Assembly (NCBI RefSeq): GCF_002117485.1
Contig: NZ_CP021032.1
Location: forward strand, 372,001-436,000
Source: Rhizobium sp. NXC14
GTDB taxonomy: Bacteria > Pseudomonadota > Alphaproteobacteria > Rhizobiales > Rhizobiaceae
Length of the DNA: 64,000 bases
Reading direction: 5' to 3'
In this document: piece after piece, positions 18,966 to 28,280 of the stretch
How the letters are laid out: every line of letters starts with the position of its first letter
Position numbering within the stretch: position 1 is the stretch's first letter
Notes under the pieces: generated by a model
The model's input: only the letters and a program-made list of their open reading frames with translations
Told to the model about the DNA's origin: nothing
Databases searched by the model: none
Position numbers and translations under genes: made by a program

Positions 18966-19301
18966 TCAACCGCCAGCGCCGGGAGGGGCGTCGTTTTTGA
19001 GATGTTCTTCGTATTGGACCGTCTGAGTCTCGTCAGTGTCTATAGAAGCCGATGCCGGTCTTGCCAAGCGAACGCCCGCGCCGCCACCATTCTCCGGGAT
19101 GAAAAGAACGCCCGCTGCCTCCAAACTCTCCTTCAGGTCCCGCAGGGTCTGCTCGTCAGGGGAAAGCTTCCCGGCTTCGAAACGGGTAATCGTCGCCTTT
19201 GGGATTTTCGCGGCTGAAGATAGATCGTCCTCAGACCACGCGATAAGAGCTCGTGCCGCGCGGCACTGAGATGCGGATAGAGAAAAGTCATCAATTGGCA
19301 T
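18966..19301 (-). CDS. XRE-family transcriptional regulator
   Basis: A 111-residue protein with a Cro/CI helix-turn-helix in residues about 10-65 (SQCRAARALIAWSEDDLSSA, then KIPKATITRFEAG, then LRDLKESLEAAGVLFI). This form, with RALIAWSEDDLS and the AAGVLFI strand, is common in rhizobial single-domain regulators. The remaining tail is low in structure. It is the first gene of a three-gene unit and diverges from the methyltransferase gene across 181 bp. Confidence 0.85.
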   Translation of the reverse strand: MPIDDFSLSASQCRAARALIAWSEDDLSSAAKIPKATITRFEAGKLSPDEQTLRDLKESLEAAGVLFIPENGGGAGVRLARPASASIDTDETQTVQYEEHLKNDAPPGAGG

Positions 19302-19482
19302 TGATACACGGATGGTTGGACTCGGTCAGCACTATGAGAGATGTGAGCGCCGGCGAAGAAAGCAAGCGAATGTGCTGATACCGGATCGAGGCCGCTACCC
19401 TATTGGGCGATGGGAAGGTTGATTGACTGAATATTACCAAGGTCTAATTTGGGCCCCTTTATCACGCGCCGGGGAGGTTGCA

Positions 19483-20544
19483 ATGCGTGAGCCGGATATG
19501 CAGAAACTCGATACGCTTGTCGGTCGTCTTGTTGGCGACGTCGGCGCCGCCGTGTCGGGCGCCTTGGTCGTGCTCGGTGACAAAGTCGGAATCTTCAAGG
19601 CGATGGCCGACGGGACGCCTTTGAGTGTCGAGCAGCTTGCCGCGAAAACAGGGGTGAAGGAGCGCTACCTCAGGGAATGGCTCAGCGCCCAGGCGGCGGC
19701 GGAATATGTCAGCTATGATGAACAATCGGATCGTTTCAGCCTGACGCCGGAACAGGCGATGGTGTTCGCCGAGGAAAACAGCCCCGCCTTCTTCGTGGGC
19801 GCTTTCGAGGTTGTGCAATCCATGTGGATGGACGAGCCGAAAGTCGCCGATGCCTTCCGCACTGGAAAGGGTCTCGGCTGGCATGAACACAGCACCTGCC
19901 TATTCCGCGGAACCGAACGGTTCTTTCGCCCGGGGTACAACAGCCATCTGGTGAATGAATGGATTCCGGCTCTTGCCGGGATGGAGGAAAAGCTGAAGGC
20001 GGGCGCCAGGGTCGCCGATGTCGGCTGCGGTCACGGCGCCTCGACCATCCTGATGGCGCAGGCCTATCCCGCCTCGCGGTTCACCGGCTTCGATTATCAC
20101 GGCCCGTCGATCGAAAGGGCAAAGGCCGCCGCCAAAGAGGCTGGCGTCGCCGATCGCGTGACGTTCGAGCAGGGCAAGGCGGCCGAATTTCCGGGGCGCG
20201 GTTATGACATGGTCGCCATGTTCGACTGCCTCCACGACATGGGCGATCCGGTCGGCGCCGGGCGGCATGTCAAGGAAACGCTTGCGCCGAATGGGACATG
20301 GCTCATCGTCGAACCCTTCGCCCATGACCACCTGAAGGACAATCTCAATCCGGTGGGCCGCGTCTATTATGGGGCGTCGACGATGATCTGCACACCGGCA
20401 TCGCTCTCCCAGGAGGTGGGGCTAGGGCTCGGCGCTCAGGCCGGAGAAATGAGGCTTCGAAAGGTTGCACTCGACGCCGGCTTCACGCATTTCCGCCGTG
20501 CAACCGAAACGCCGTTCAACATGGTGTTCGAGGTGCGGGCGTAA
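19483..20544 (+). CDS. SAM-dependent methyltransferase with winged-helix N-terminus
   Basis: A 353-residue protein. The N-terminal ~110 residues resemble a winged-helix dimerisation domain (LSVEQLAAKTGVKERYLREWLSA). The C-terminal Rossmann domain carries the SAM motif VADVGCGHGASTILMA, FTGFDYHGPS and the FDCLHDMGDP region. Start at the ATG at 19483, with a GGGGAGG site 5 bp upstream; a longer TTG-initiated frame is less likely. The substrate is not apparent. It resembles bacterial proteins annotated as methyltransferase-transcriptional regulator hybrids. Confidence 0.85.
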   Translation: MREPDMQKLDTLVGRLVGDVGAAVSGALVVLGDKVGIFKAMADGTPLSVEQLAAKTGVKERYLREWLSAQAAAEYVSYDEQSDRFSLTPEQAMVFAEENSPAFFVGAFEVVQSMWMDEPKVADAFRTGKGLGWHEHSTCLFRGTERFFRPGYNSHLVNEWIPALAGMEEKLKAGARVADVGCGHGASTILMAQAYPASRFTGFDYHGPSIERAKAAAKEAGVADRVTFEQGKAAEFPGRGYDMVAMFDCLHDMGDPVGAGRHVKETLAPNGTWLIVEPFAHDHLKDNLNPVGRVYYGASTMICTPASLSQEVGLGLGAQAGEMRLRKVALDAGFTHFRRATETPFNMVFEVRA

Positions 20545-20587
20545 GGCGCATCAGTCGTGTTTCAGCGCGTGGCAGTGGCACTGACTG

Positions 20588-22108
20588 CTATTGCGGCACC
20601 TGGAACAGGTGGCGGATTCGCATCAGCAGCGAAGTCATCGAGCTGCCGTTCAGTGTTGCGCCTTCGGTCACGAAGGAATGCTGGCCGGTCTCGATGCGGT
20701 GGGTCAGGGTGGCGGCAAGCTCCTCGGCGATGCCGGGCCTGTCGTGCAGCAACGGTGTCAGACTGGTCTGTGCAATTTCGTAAATGACCACGAAGGTGAG
20801 GGCGCGCAGGGTTGCCGCTTCGCCGGCGCCGATCAGCAGTCCGCTCTCGCCGAAATAGTCGCCCGGTGCCAATCGTCCGACTTCGATTTCCTTTTGGCCT
20901 TCCTTGCGTGTCGCGATGACGGCGCCGCTGCGCACGATCATCAGCGAAGCGACCGTATCCCCCTGTTCGATCAGAATCGCATCCTTCTTGAAGGTCCGCC
21001 GCGTCATCGAGGCGGCCAGCGTCTCCTTCTCGTCCTCCGTCAACGAGGCAAACAGGGGGATGGCATCGAGAAGCTTGAGCGGCGTCGGACGATGCTGCCC
21101 TGCCACTTCTTCCGGCTGCACCCGGTCGGACGGCGGGCCTGCGGCATCGATCGGCCGCGCCAGGGTGAGGCCGGCCGCCTTGATGTGGCGGTAGATAAGA
21201 TCGAATATCTCATTCTTCGCCAGCCCGGCGTGGCCAATATCCCTGACGCGGAAAGAGAGCTCCACCTCCACCGCATCGGCATTGAGCGACTTGACCTGCA
21301 CGCCGGGCCTTGGTTCCGTCAGGATTGAGCCGCTGCTCAAAAGCACGGTGCGCATCACCTCGACGATCGTCGATGGCCCCGTCGTCGGTACGACGCGGAC
21401 CGTCAGCATGACGCCGTGGCTGCGGTCGGGGCTGCTGAGGTTGGTCAGCCCCACCTTGGCAAGAAAGCTGTTGGGCAGGATGACAAGGTCGTTCGTGCCG
21501 TTCAGGAGATGCGTGCTACGCCAGTTGGTTTCGACGACACGCCCTTCGACGCCGTCGTTGAGGACGATCCAATCACCGATTGTGTAAGGCCGGCCGAGAT
21601 TGAGTGCGATACCGGAAAAGACGTCGTTCAGCGTGCTCTGCAGCGCCAGGCCGAGGATGATGGCGAAGACGCCCGAGGTGGCGATCAACGTTCCGACCGG
21701 AAAGCTGAAGACGTAGGCCACCACCGAAAGGATCGCGCCGAGATAGATCAGCCCGATGACCAGATCCTGAACGAGGCGTCCCTCCCGCGGTTGACGCTCG
21801 AAGATCAGGAAGACGCGAACGAAGCCGATCAACGCCCAGGCGGCATTGACCCACCAGACTACCTTGGCAACCCCGATGAAGACACGTTCGAAGGCGGAAG
21901 ACGATGTCGGGCTGACCTCGTAGGGCACGATATCGTGATAGAGAAGCAGGATGGTCAGCGCCGCGAAGAAGAACACCTGACCGACCAGCTTCCAGCTCGG
22001 GAAGGGGCGCAGGGCAACTCGCGTAACCATCGCACCGACCACGGCCACCGCTCCCACCTGGACGATGGGATCGGAAAGCGCCTCGGACCATGTGGGATTT
22101 TCTAGCAT
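20588..22108 (-). CDS. Mechanosensitive ion channel with cyclic-nucleotide-binding domain
   Basis: A 506-residue protein. Four hydrophobic spans in the first ~190 residues lead into the MscS pore and beta domain (ALQSTLNDVFSGIALNLGRPYTIGDWIVL, spread over residues near 180-215). The C-terminal ~130 residues form a cNMP-binding fold (LAPGDYFGESGLLIGAGEAATLRAL). This combination is that of bacterial cyclic-nucleotide-gated MscS-like (bCNG) channels, which release solutes under osmotic stress and may have lost mechanosensitivity. The cNMP domain lacks the canonical PxRA Arg-Thr pair (it reads GEAATLRAL), so ligand choice is uncertain. Start at ATG 22108; a TTG 51 bp upstream is possible. Confidence 0.88.
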   Translation of the reverse strand: MLENPTWSEALSDPIVQVGAVAVVGAMVTRVALRPFPSWKLVGQVFFFAALTILLLYHDIVPYEVSPTSSSAFERVFIGVAKVVWWVNAAWALIGFVRVFLIFERQPREGRLVQDLVIGLIYLGAILSVVAYVFSFPVGTLIATSGVFAIILGLALQSTLNDVFSGIALNLGRPYTIGDWIVLNDGVEGRVVETNWRSTHLLNGTNDLVILPNSFLAKVGLTNLSSPDRSHGVMLTVRVVPTTGPSTIVEVMRTVLLSSGSILTEPRPGVQVKSLNADAVEVELSFRVRDIGHAGLAKNEIFDLIYRHIKAAGLTLARPIDAAGPPSDRVQPEEVAGQHRPTPLKLLDAIPLFASLTEDEKETLAASMTRRTFKKDAILIEQGDTVASLMIVRSGAVIATRKEGQKEIEVGRLAPGDYFGESGLLIGAGEAATLRALTFVVIYEIAQTSLTPLLHDRPGIAEELAATLTHRIETGQHSFVTEGATLNGSSMTSLLMRIRHLFQVPQ

Positions 22109-22343
22109 CGAAATCAACTCGCGAGAGAAGGCTGAGTGCAGCCAGAACCGCTTTGGCAAGGACCGGGCGAAGAACCCCCGTCGCTGTCATCGAATAATCC
22201 CTGAGAATATTCCATTTCCTCGCAGCGTCCGCTGGGCAGGGCGAGCCGGAGATCCGGAAAAGCAACATCGCCGTTCGTCCAAGCGATGTCAAACCGCCAC
22301 CTGGCAATGGATTTCGCGTTGCGCCTTTCGGGTGGTCAGCCGT

Positions 22344-23219
22344 TCAGCGAAGCTTGCCGATGCTGGCATACATGCCGGTCGTGCGGAATTCGGTGGGATT
22401 GGTGCCGTAGACGCGGCGGAAGACCTTCGAAAAATAGTTGGCGTCCTCGAAGCCGCACATGATGGCGACTTCCTTGACCGGCAGGAAGTCCGCCTTGGTC
22501 AGAAGCTTGACGGCGCGCTGCAGCCGCTGCTGCAGCACGAATTCGGCCGGCGGCATGCCTTCGCTCTCGGCGAAGCTGCGGGAAAAATGCGCGCGGCTGA
22601 GGCCGACGATGCCGGCGAGTTCGCTGACCGGTAGCGGCTTGTCGAGATTGGCGTTGATATGGTCGATCACCGGCTGCATGAGGCTGAGTTCAGCGGCAAC
22701 AGCCGCCGAGTTGAAGACATCGTCATAGAGCGCCATCGCCGCTTCATAAGCGATCGCCGACGCTGCTCCCGCCGACGTCGCGCCCTTGACCAGGCGCAGG
22801 CTGCAATCGGCGAGATGATCGACGGTCGAGGGCTGCAGCTTCAAGACAGGACCGGCTGTGGAAAGCACCAGCTTGTGGATGCGCAGCGTTTCCTCGCCGT
22901 TCATCGAAATCCAGAAATATTCCCAGCGCTCGCCCTTCTCCAGCCAATAGCGGTGATTGTGGGGGACGAGCACGAGCAGCGTATCGCCGCCTTGGAGGCG
23001 GTAATTGCGGTTCTGGTAGCGCAGCCGGCCGGTGCCGCTGATCGTGTGCTGCAGCACGGTGAAGGGCGTCTGGCCGCGCCGGCGGCCGTCCCAGTCGTAG
23101 GTCTCGTTCTCACGCACTTCATAGCCCGCGCTGGTCGGCATGGCGTGCAATCGCTGCCGGCCGCGGGGCAGCGAAACCGTCCTCATCGCCTGTCCGTTGG
23201 CAATCAAATCCTGCAGCAC
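22344..23219 (-). CDS. agpT: AraC-family regulator of alpha-galactoside utilisation
   Basis: A 291-residue regulator with an N-terminal cupin-type sensor (GGDTLLVLVPHNHRYWLE) and a C-terminal double helix-turn-helix (LAGIVGLSRAHFSRSFAESEG, then VAIMCGFEDANYFSKVFRRVYGTNPTEFR). In Sinorhizobium meliloti an AraC-type activator AgpT lies beside and activates the agaL1-agpABCD-agaL2 operon; gene order here is the same. It diverges from agaL1 across 212 bp that contain a direct repeat. Confidence 0.85.
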   Translation of the reverse strand: MLQDLIANGQAMRTVSLPRGRQRLHAMPTSAGYEVRENETYDWDGRRRGQTPFTVLQHTISGTGRLRYQNRNYRLQGGDTLLVLVPHNHRYWLEKGERWEYFWISMNGEETLRIHKLVLSTAGPVLKLQPSTVDHLADCSLRLVKGATSAGAASAIAYEAAMALYDDVFNSAAVAAELSLMQPVIDHINANLDKPLPVSELAGIVGLSRAHFSRSFAESEGMPPAEFVLQQRLQRAVKLLTKADFLPVKEVAIMCGFEDANYFSKVFRRVYGTNPTEFRTTGMYASIGKLR

Positions 23220-23235
23220 AAAATTACCCCTGAAA

Positions 23236-23279
23236 GCATAATCCTTCTCTGGTCGCCCTGCCGATTTCGGGCATAATCC
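23236..23279. promoter_or_regulatory. Direct repeat, candidate AgpT binding sites
   Basis: GCATAATCC occurs at 23236-23244 and again at 23271-23279, in the same orientation and 35 bp apart. This is the arrangement expected for an AraC-family activator between agpT and agaL1. Binding is inferred. Confidence 0.45.
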
Positions 23280-23431
23280 CGCTCGAACAAGAAAGAGAAG
23301 ACCACGGCCGATAGAGCGGCCGGGAGGAAAACAGGCAGTTTTGCGGCTTTTTCAACCACATGCGCCAGCATGCGGCCTGATCCTCCATGGCCATCTTTTC
23401 TCTAGCATTCGATCAGTCCGAGGTGAAGATC

Positions 23432-24898
23432 ATGAGTTTCAAAATCGCTATCATCGGTGCGGGCAGCGTCGGTTTCACCAAAAAGCTGTTTACCGACATA
23501 TTGTGCGTTCCCGAGTTTCGCGACATCGAATTCGCGCTGACCGATATCAGCGAACATAACCTCGAGATGATCAAGGCGATCCTCGACCGTGTCGTGGAGG
23601 CGAACGGGCTGCCGACCAGGGTGACGGCGACGACCGATCGGCGCAAGGCGCTGGAAGGCGCGCGTTATGTCATCAGCTGCGTCAGGGTCGGCGGGCTCGA
23701 AGCCTATGCCGACGATATCAGAATCCCGCTGAAATACGGCATCGACCAGTGTGTCGGCGATACGATCTGCGCCGGCGGCATCCTTTACGGCCAGCGCAAC
23801 ATCCCGGTCATTCTCGACTTCTGCAAGGATATAAGAGAGGTCGCCGAGCCGGGCGCGAAGTTCCTCAACTACGCCAACCCGATGGCGATGAACACCTGGG
23901 CGGCGATCGAATACGGCAAGGTCGACACCGTCGGTCTCTGCCATGGCGTCCAGCACGGCGCCGAACAGATCGCCGAGGTGCTCGGCGCCAAGTCGGTGCG
24001 CGAGCTTGATTACATCTGCTCCGGCATCAACCACCAGACCTGGTTCATTGATCTGCGCCTCAACGGCCGCAAGATCGGCAAGGACGAGCTGGTCGCCGCC
24101 TTCGAGGCGCATCCCGTCTATTCGCAGCAGGAGAAATTGCGCATCGACGTGCTGAAGCGCTTCGGCGTCTATTCCACCGAAAGTAACGGCCACCTTTCCG
24201 AATATCTGCCCTGGTACCGCAAGCGGCCGGAGGAAATCACCCGCTGGATCGACATGTCCGACTGGATCCACGGCGAGACCGGCGGATACCTCCGGCACTC
24301 GACGGAAACGCGCAACTGGTTCGAGACGGAATTCCCGCAATTCCTCGAATCGGCGTCGAAGCCGATCGATCCCGCCAAACGCTCGAACGAACATGCCAGC
24401 CACATTCTGGAGGGGCTGGAAACGAACCGGGTCTATCGCGGCCATTTCAACGTCAAGAACAACGGTGTGATCACCAATCTGCCGTCCGATGCGATCATTG
24501 AATCGCCAGGCTTCGTCGATCGCTTCGGCATCAACATGGTTTCGGGCGTCACCCTGCCGGAAGCCTGTGCGGCCACCTGCATCGCTTCGATCAACGTTCA
24601 GCGCATGTCGGTGCATGCGGCGATTTCGGGCGATATCGACCTCTTGAAGCTTGCCGTGCTGCACGATCCGCTTGTTGGCGCCGTCTCCACACCCGAGGAG
24701 GTCTGGCAGATGGTCGATGAAATGGTCGTTGCTCAGGCTCGCTGGCTGCCGCAATATGCCGATGCCGTGCCGGCCGCCAAGGAGAGGCTGTCGAAATCGA
24801 AGGTGCAGACCCGCGACTGGGCGGGGGCCGCACGCCGCAACGTCCGCTCGATCGAGGAGCTGCGCGCGGAAAAGGCGGCGCTGAAACACGCCGTCTGA
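23432..24898 (+). CDS. agaL1: Alpha-galactosidase, glycoside hydrolase family 4
   Basis: A 488-residue GH4 enzyme, the NAD- and Mn-dependent cytoplasmic type. The Rossmann motif KIAIIGAGSVGFTKKLF is at the start. Further on are FLNYANPMAMNTWA, the Mn-ligand region VGLCHGVQHG and SGINHQTWF. It should hydrolyse imported melibiose/raffinose-type alpha-galactosides. The ATG at 23432 is preceded by a GAGGTGA site, so I prefer it to the upstream in-frame start. First gene of the agp operon. AgaL2 at the other end is a divergent paralogue. Confidence 0.93.
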   Translation: MSFKIAIIGAGSVGFTKKLFTDILCVPEFRDIEFALTDISEHNLEMIKAILDRVVEANGLPTRVTATTDRRKALEGARYVISCVRVGGLEAYADDIRIPLKYGIDQCVGDTICAGGILYGQRNIPVILDFCKDIREVAEPGAKFLNYANPMAMNTWAAIEYGKVDTVGLCHGVQHGAEQIAEVLGAKSVRELDYICSGINHQTWFIDLRLNGRKIGKDELVAAFEAHPVYSQQEKLRIDVLKRFGVYSTESNGHLSEYLPWYRKRPEEITRWIDMSDWIHGETGGYLRHSTETRNWFETEFPQFLESASKPIDPAKRSNEHASHILEGLETNRVYRGHFNVKNNGVITNLPSDAIIESPGFVDRFGINMVSGVTLPEACAATCIASINVQRMSVHAAISGDIDLLKLAVLHDPLVGAVSTPEEVWQMVDEMVVAQARWLPQYADAVPAAKERLSKSKVQTRDWAGAARRNVRSIEELRAEKAALKHAV

Positions 24899-24904
24899 CT
24901 TTTT

Positions 24905-24968
24905 CGTGGAAGATGGGTTGTCATGGATTTCCGGGAGGGAAATCCATGACACAAGGCCTGCTTCCACG
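24905..24968 (+). terminator. Nested hairpin between agaL1 and agpA
   Basis: A 14-bp perfect stem pairs 24919-24932 with 24938-24951 around a 5-nt loop. It is enclosed by an 8-bp outer stem, CGTGGAAG (24905-24912) with CTTCCACG (24961-24968). There is no U-run, so it is probably a processing or stability element that sets the ratio of agaL1 to agpA rather than a full stop. Confidence 0.6.
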
Positions 24969-25024
24969 CTGTTCGAGGAGAATGGAGCCGGCTGCCCCCG
25001 TGCTCCGAAACAGAGGGAGAAACG

Positions 25025-27112
25025 ATGATGAATTTCCGCAAAGCAGGCATTCTGGCCGGACTGACGCTTGGCGTTTCGGTCTTGGCGCTGCATGCCCATG
25101 CGTCCGAACCGACCGCCCCGCCGGTGCCGCCGGACTTTCCGGCCGAAGGCAAGATCAACTATGTCGCGCGCGACTCCATCCTGGAGTTCAAGGCGCTGCC
25201 CGAATATCACGAGCCCAATTGGGTAACGAAGAATTTCGTCTCCGGCGGCAAGCTGCCGCCGGTCAAGGACCGTCTGCCGAAGGAGCCGCTGGTCTTCAAG
25301 ACGGGCAATATGCCCGACGGCATTGGCGTTTACGGCGATACGATGCGCCATGTCATCGGCGGCCGCCCGGAAGGCTGGAACTACGGGGCCGGCCAGACCC
25401 AGGGCTGGGGCGGCATCGATATCGGCCTTTCCGAATGCCTGACGCGCACCGCGCCGCTCTTCCAGGTGAAGGCCCAGGATACCGAGCCGCTGCCGAACCT
25501 TGCCAAGAGCTGGGACTGGTCGGAGGACGGCCATAAGCTGACCATGCACCTGATCGAGGGCGCCAAGTGGTCCGACGGCGCGCCGTTCAATGCCGACGAC
25601 ATCATGTTCTACTGGGACGACGAAGTAGTCGATCCGAACGTCTCGCCGCTTGGCGGCGGCGCCTCGCCTGAGGCCTTCGGTGTCGGCACGACCCTGAAGA
25701 AGATCGACGACTACACCGTCGAATGGACCTTCAAGGAAGCCTTCCCCAAGCAATACCTTTACACGATGTCCTACCCGAACTTCTGCCCGGGTCCGTCGCA
25801 TATCCTTAAACCTCAGCATCCGAAATATTCGAAGAACACCTACGACCAGTTCAAGAACGCCTTCCCGCCTGAGTTCATGAACATGCCTGTGATGGGCGCC
25901 TGGGTGCCGGTGGAATATCGCCCCGACGACATCATCGTGCTCCGCCGCAACCCCTATTACTGGAAGGTCGACGAGAAGGGCAACCAGCTACCCTACCTCA
26001 ACGAGCTGCACTACAAGCTCTCGACCTGGGCTGATCGCGATGTTCAGGCCGTGGCCGGATCTGCCGATATCTCCAACCTCGAGCAGCCGGAAAACTTCGT
26101 CGCTTCGCTGAAGCGCGCCGCAGAAAAGACCGCGCCCGCCCGGCTTGCCTTCGGGCCGCGCCTGATCGGCTATAACCTGCGCATGAACTTCTCCGCCAAT
26201 GGCTGGGGCAATCCGGACGAGCGCGGCCAGGCGATCCGCGAATTGAACCGCAACGAGGACTTCCGTAAGGCGGTCACCATGGCGCTCGACCGCAAGGCGA
26301 TCGGCGACTCGCTGGTCAAGGGACCGTTCACGGCCATTTATCCGGGTGGGCTTTCCTCCGGCACCAGCTTCTACGACCGCAACTCCACGGTCTACTATCC
26401 CTTTGATCTCAAGGGCGCCAAGGCTGAACTCGCCAAAGCGGGCCTGAAGGATACCGACGGCGACGGCATCGTGAACTTCCCGGCCGGCACGGCCGGCGGC
26501 AAGGATGTCGAAATCGTCATGCTCGTCAACAACGACTACACAACCGACAAGAGCCTTGCCGAAGGTGTGGTCGGCCAGATGGAGAAGCTCGGGCTGAAGG
26601 TCATCCTCAACGGCCTCGACGGTGCCAAGCGTGACGAAGCCCATTATGGCGGCCGCTTCGATTGGCTGATCCAGCGCAACACGACCGAATTGTCGTCGGT
26701 GGTGCAGAATACCGAGCAGCTTGCCCCGGTCGGCCCGCGCACCAGCTGGCACCATCGCGCCGGCAAGGAGGACCAGCTCGATCTGATGCCCTTCGAAAAG
26801 GAAATGGTCGATGTCGTCAACAAGTTCACGACCAGCCAGAACAATGACGAGCGCGTCGACCTGATGAAGCAGTATCAGAAGATCTCGACCGAGCACGTCA
26901 ACACCGTCGGTCTGACGGAATATCCGGGCGCGCTGATCATCAACAAGCGCTTCTCGAACGTCCCGCAGGGCACGCCGATCTTCATGTTCAACTGGGCTGA
27001 AGACTCGATCATCCGCGAACGCCTGTGGGTGGCCGCCGACAAGCAGGGCAAATACGAGCTGTTCCCCGAGCAGCTGCCCGGCAAACCCGGCGACAAGGGT
27101 CCGATCAACTGA
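25025..27112 (+). CDS. agpA: Alpha-galactoside ABC transporter substrate-binding protein
   Basis: A 695-residue periplasmic protein of the SBP_bac_5 (oligopeptide-binding) family, longer than typical family members. The signal peptide is MMNFRKAGILAGLTLGVSVLALHAHAS. Family landmarks include LPNLAKSWDWSEDGHKLTMHL, GAKWSDGAPFNADDIMFYW and FRKAVTMALDRKAI. In S. meliloti AgpA, despite its peptide-binding fold, is the binding protein for alpha-galactosides; the identical gene order supports the same role here. Confidence 0.9.
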   Translation: MMNFRKAGILAGLTLGVSVLALHAHASEPTAPPVPPDFPAEGKINYVARDSILEFKALPEYHEPNWVTKNFVSGGKLPPVKDRLPKEPLVFKTGNMPDGIGVYGDTMRHVIGGRPEGWNYGAGQTQGWGGIDIGLSECLTRTAPLFQVKAQDTEPLPNLAKSWDWSEDGHKLTMHLIEGAKWSDGAPFNADDIMFYWDDEVVDPNVSPLGGGASPEAFGVGTTLKKIDDYTVEWTFKEAFPKQYLYTMSYPNFCPGPSHILKPQHPKYSKNTYDQFKNAFPPEFMNMPVMGAWVPVEYRPDDIIVLRRNPYYWKVDEKGNQLPYLNELHYKLSTWADRDVQAVAGSADISNLEQPENFVASLKRAAEKTAPARLAFGPRLIGYNLRMNFSANGWGNPDERGQAIRELNRNEDFRKAVTMALDRKAIGDSLVKGPFTAIYPGGLSSGTSFYDRNSTVYYPFDLKGAKAELAKAGLKDTDGDGIVNFPAGTAGGKDVEIVMLVNNDYTTDKSLAEGVVGQMEKLGLKVILNGLDGAKRDEAHYGGRFDWLIQRNTTELSSVVQNTEQLAPVGPRTSWHHRAGKEDQLDLMPFEKEMVDVVNKFTTSQNNDERVDLMKQYQKISTEHVNTVGLTEYPGALIINKRFSNVPQGTPIFMFNWAEDSIIRERLWVAADKQGKYELFPEQLPGKPGDKGPIN

Positions 27113-27127
27113 TGCATGAAACAAATA

Positions 27128-27205
27128 CGCGTCGCATCTGATGCGACGCGCTGGAGTTCCCTCCCAGCTGAAAATGAGATTCAGGCCGCGCGTGGCGCGC
27201 GGCCT
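27128..27205 (+). terminator. Tandem hairpins between agpA and agpB
   Basis: Two perfect stems follow the agpA stop. CGCGTCGCAT pairs with ATGCGACGCG (27128-27150, 3-nt loop), and AGGCCGCGC pairs with GCGCGGCCT (27183-27205, 5-nt loop). No U-tract follows either. The position after a binding-protein gene suggests mRNA stabilisation of the upstream part. Confidence 0.6.
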
Positions 27206-27271
27206 GATATGACCAACAAAGCCGGCCGCGCCGACAAGGAGCGACTGGCGGCAAGGTAAGCGAACCGTCCG

Positions 27272-28279
27272 ATGTTACGATTCCTGCTCGTGCGCATAGC
27301 CTCCGCGGTCCCTGTTCTTTTCATTCTGAGCGTGGTGACTTTCGCGATCATCCAGGCCCCGCCCGGCGATTATGCCGATTATATAAGATCTCAGCTGATC
27401 AATCAGGGCGGCGCATCTTACGCCCAGGCCGAAGCCCAGGCGCAGGCCTACCGTGTCGAACACGGCCTCGATAAGCCGCTGGTCATCCAATACGGCAACT
27501 GGATCGGCGGTATCGTCACACGCGGCGATTTCGGCTACAGCATGTTCTACAACAAGCCGGTCGCCGATGTCGTCGGCGAGCGTCTGCCGCGGACCTTGCT
27601 GCTGGCGCTCGTCTGCCACATCTTCGCATCCGTGCTCGGCATCGGCTTCGGCATCTGGGCAGCGACGCGGCAATATAGCTGGATCGACAGCACGCTTTCG
27701 GCGATTTCTTTCCTCGGCATGACGGTGCCGCGCTTCCTGATGGCGCTGATCATCGTCTATCTCCTGGTCTTCCAGTTCAACGTGTCCGAAATCGGCAGCT
27801 TCTTCTCGCCGCAATATGGCGGGGCGCCCTGGTCCTGGGCGAAATTCGTCGACCTCGTCCATCATGTCTGGCCGGTCGTTGCGATCGCCACCTTCGGCGG
27901 GCTCGCCTACAATATGCGCGTCATGCGCGGCAATCTGCTCGACACGCTGAATGCGCAATATGTCGAGACGGCCAAGGCCAAGGGGCTTACCGGCGGGGCG
28001 GTGGTGATGCGCCATGCGGTGCCGAACGCCCTGCATCCGCTCGTCATGTACCAGGGTGTCGTTCTGCCCTACATGCTGACCGGCGAGATCGAAACGGCGA
28101 TCATCTTCGCGCTGCCGACCGTCGGTCCGGCGATCGTTGGCTCGATGGCGGTCGGCGACGTCTATGTCACGGCGACCTTCATGATGGTTCTGTCGGCAAC
28201 GCTGATCGTCGGCAATATCATCGCCGACATGCTGCTCGCTCTGCTTGATCCGCGCGTGCGCCAGTTCGGAGGAGCCTGA
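27272..28279 (+). CDS. agpB: Alpha-galactoside ABC transporter permease
   Basis: A 335-residue DppB-type permease with six membrane spans. The first segment is MLRFLLVRIASAVPVLFILSVV (residues 1-22). The periplasmic DYIRSQLINQGG region and the EAA loop around ETAKAKGLTGGAVVMRHAVPNALHPL are typical. It pairs with AgpC. The next gene starts 1 bp after its stop, with a GGAGG site inside the end of this gene. Confidence 0.92.
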   Translation: MLRFLLVRIASAVPVLFILSVVTFAIIQAPPGDYADYIRSQLINQGGASYAQAEAQAQAYRVEHGLDKPLVIQYGNWIGGIVTRGDFGYSMFYNKPVADVVGERLPRTLLLALVCHIFASVLGIGFGIWAATRQYSWIDSTLSAISFLGMTVPRFLMALIIVYLLVFQFNVSEIGSFFSPQYGGAPWSWAKFVDLVHHVWPVVAIATFGGLAYNMRVMRGNLLDTLNAQYVETAKAKGLTGGAVVMRHAVPNALHPLVMYQGVVLPYMLTGEIETAIIFALPTVGPAIVGSMAVGDVYVTATFMMVLSATLIVGNIIADMLLALLDPRVRQFGGA

Positions 28280-28280
28280 G

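Noticed and set aside
18531..19217. A 228-codon + frame over the small XRE operon
   Set aside because: The - strand genes are tightly abutted and the first has a clear helix-turn-helix; the + frame has no domain.
23402..25819. An 805-codon open frame on the - strand
   Set aside because: Antisense to agaL1 and agpA, whose motifs are intact on the + strand.
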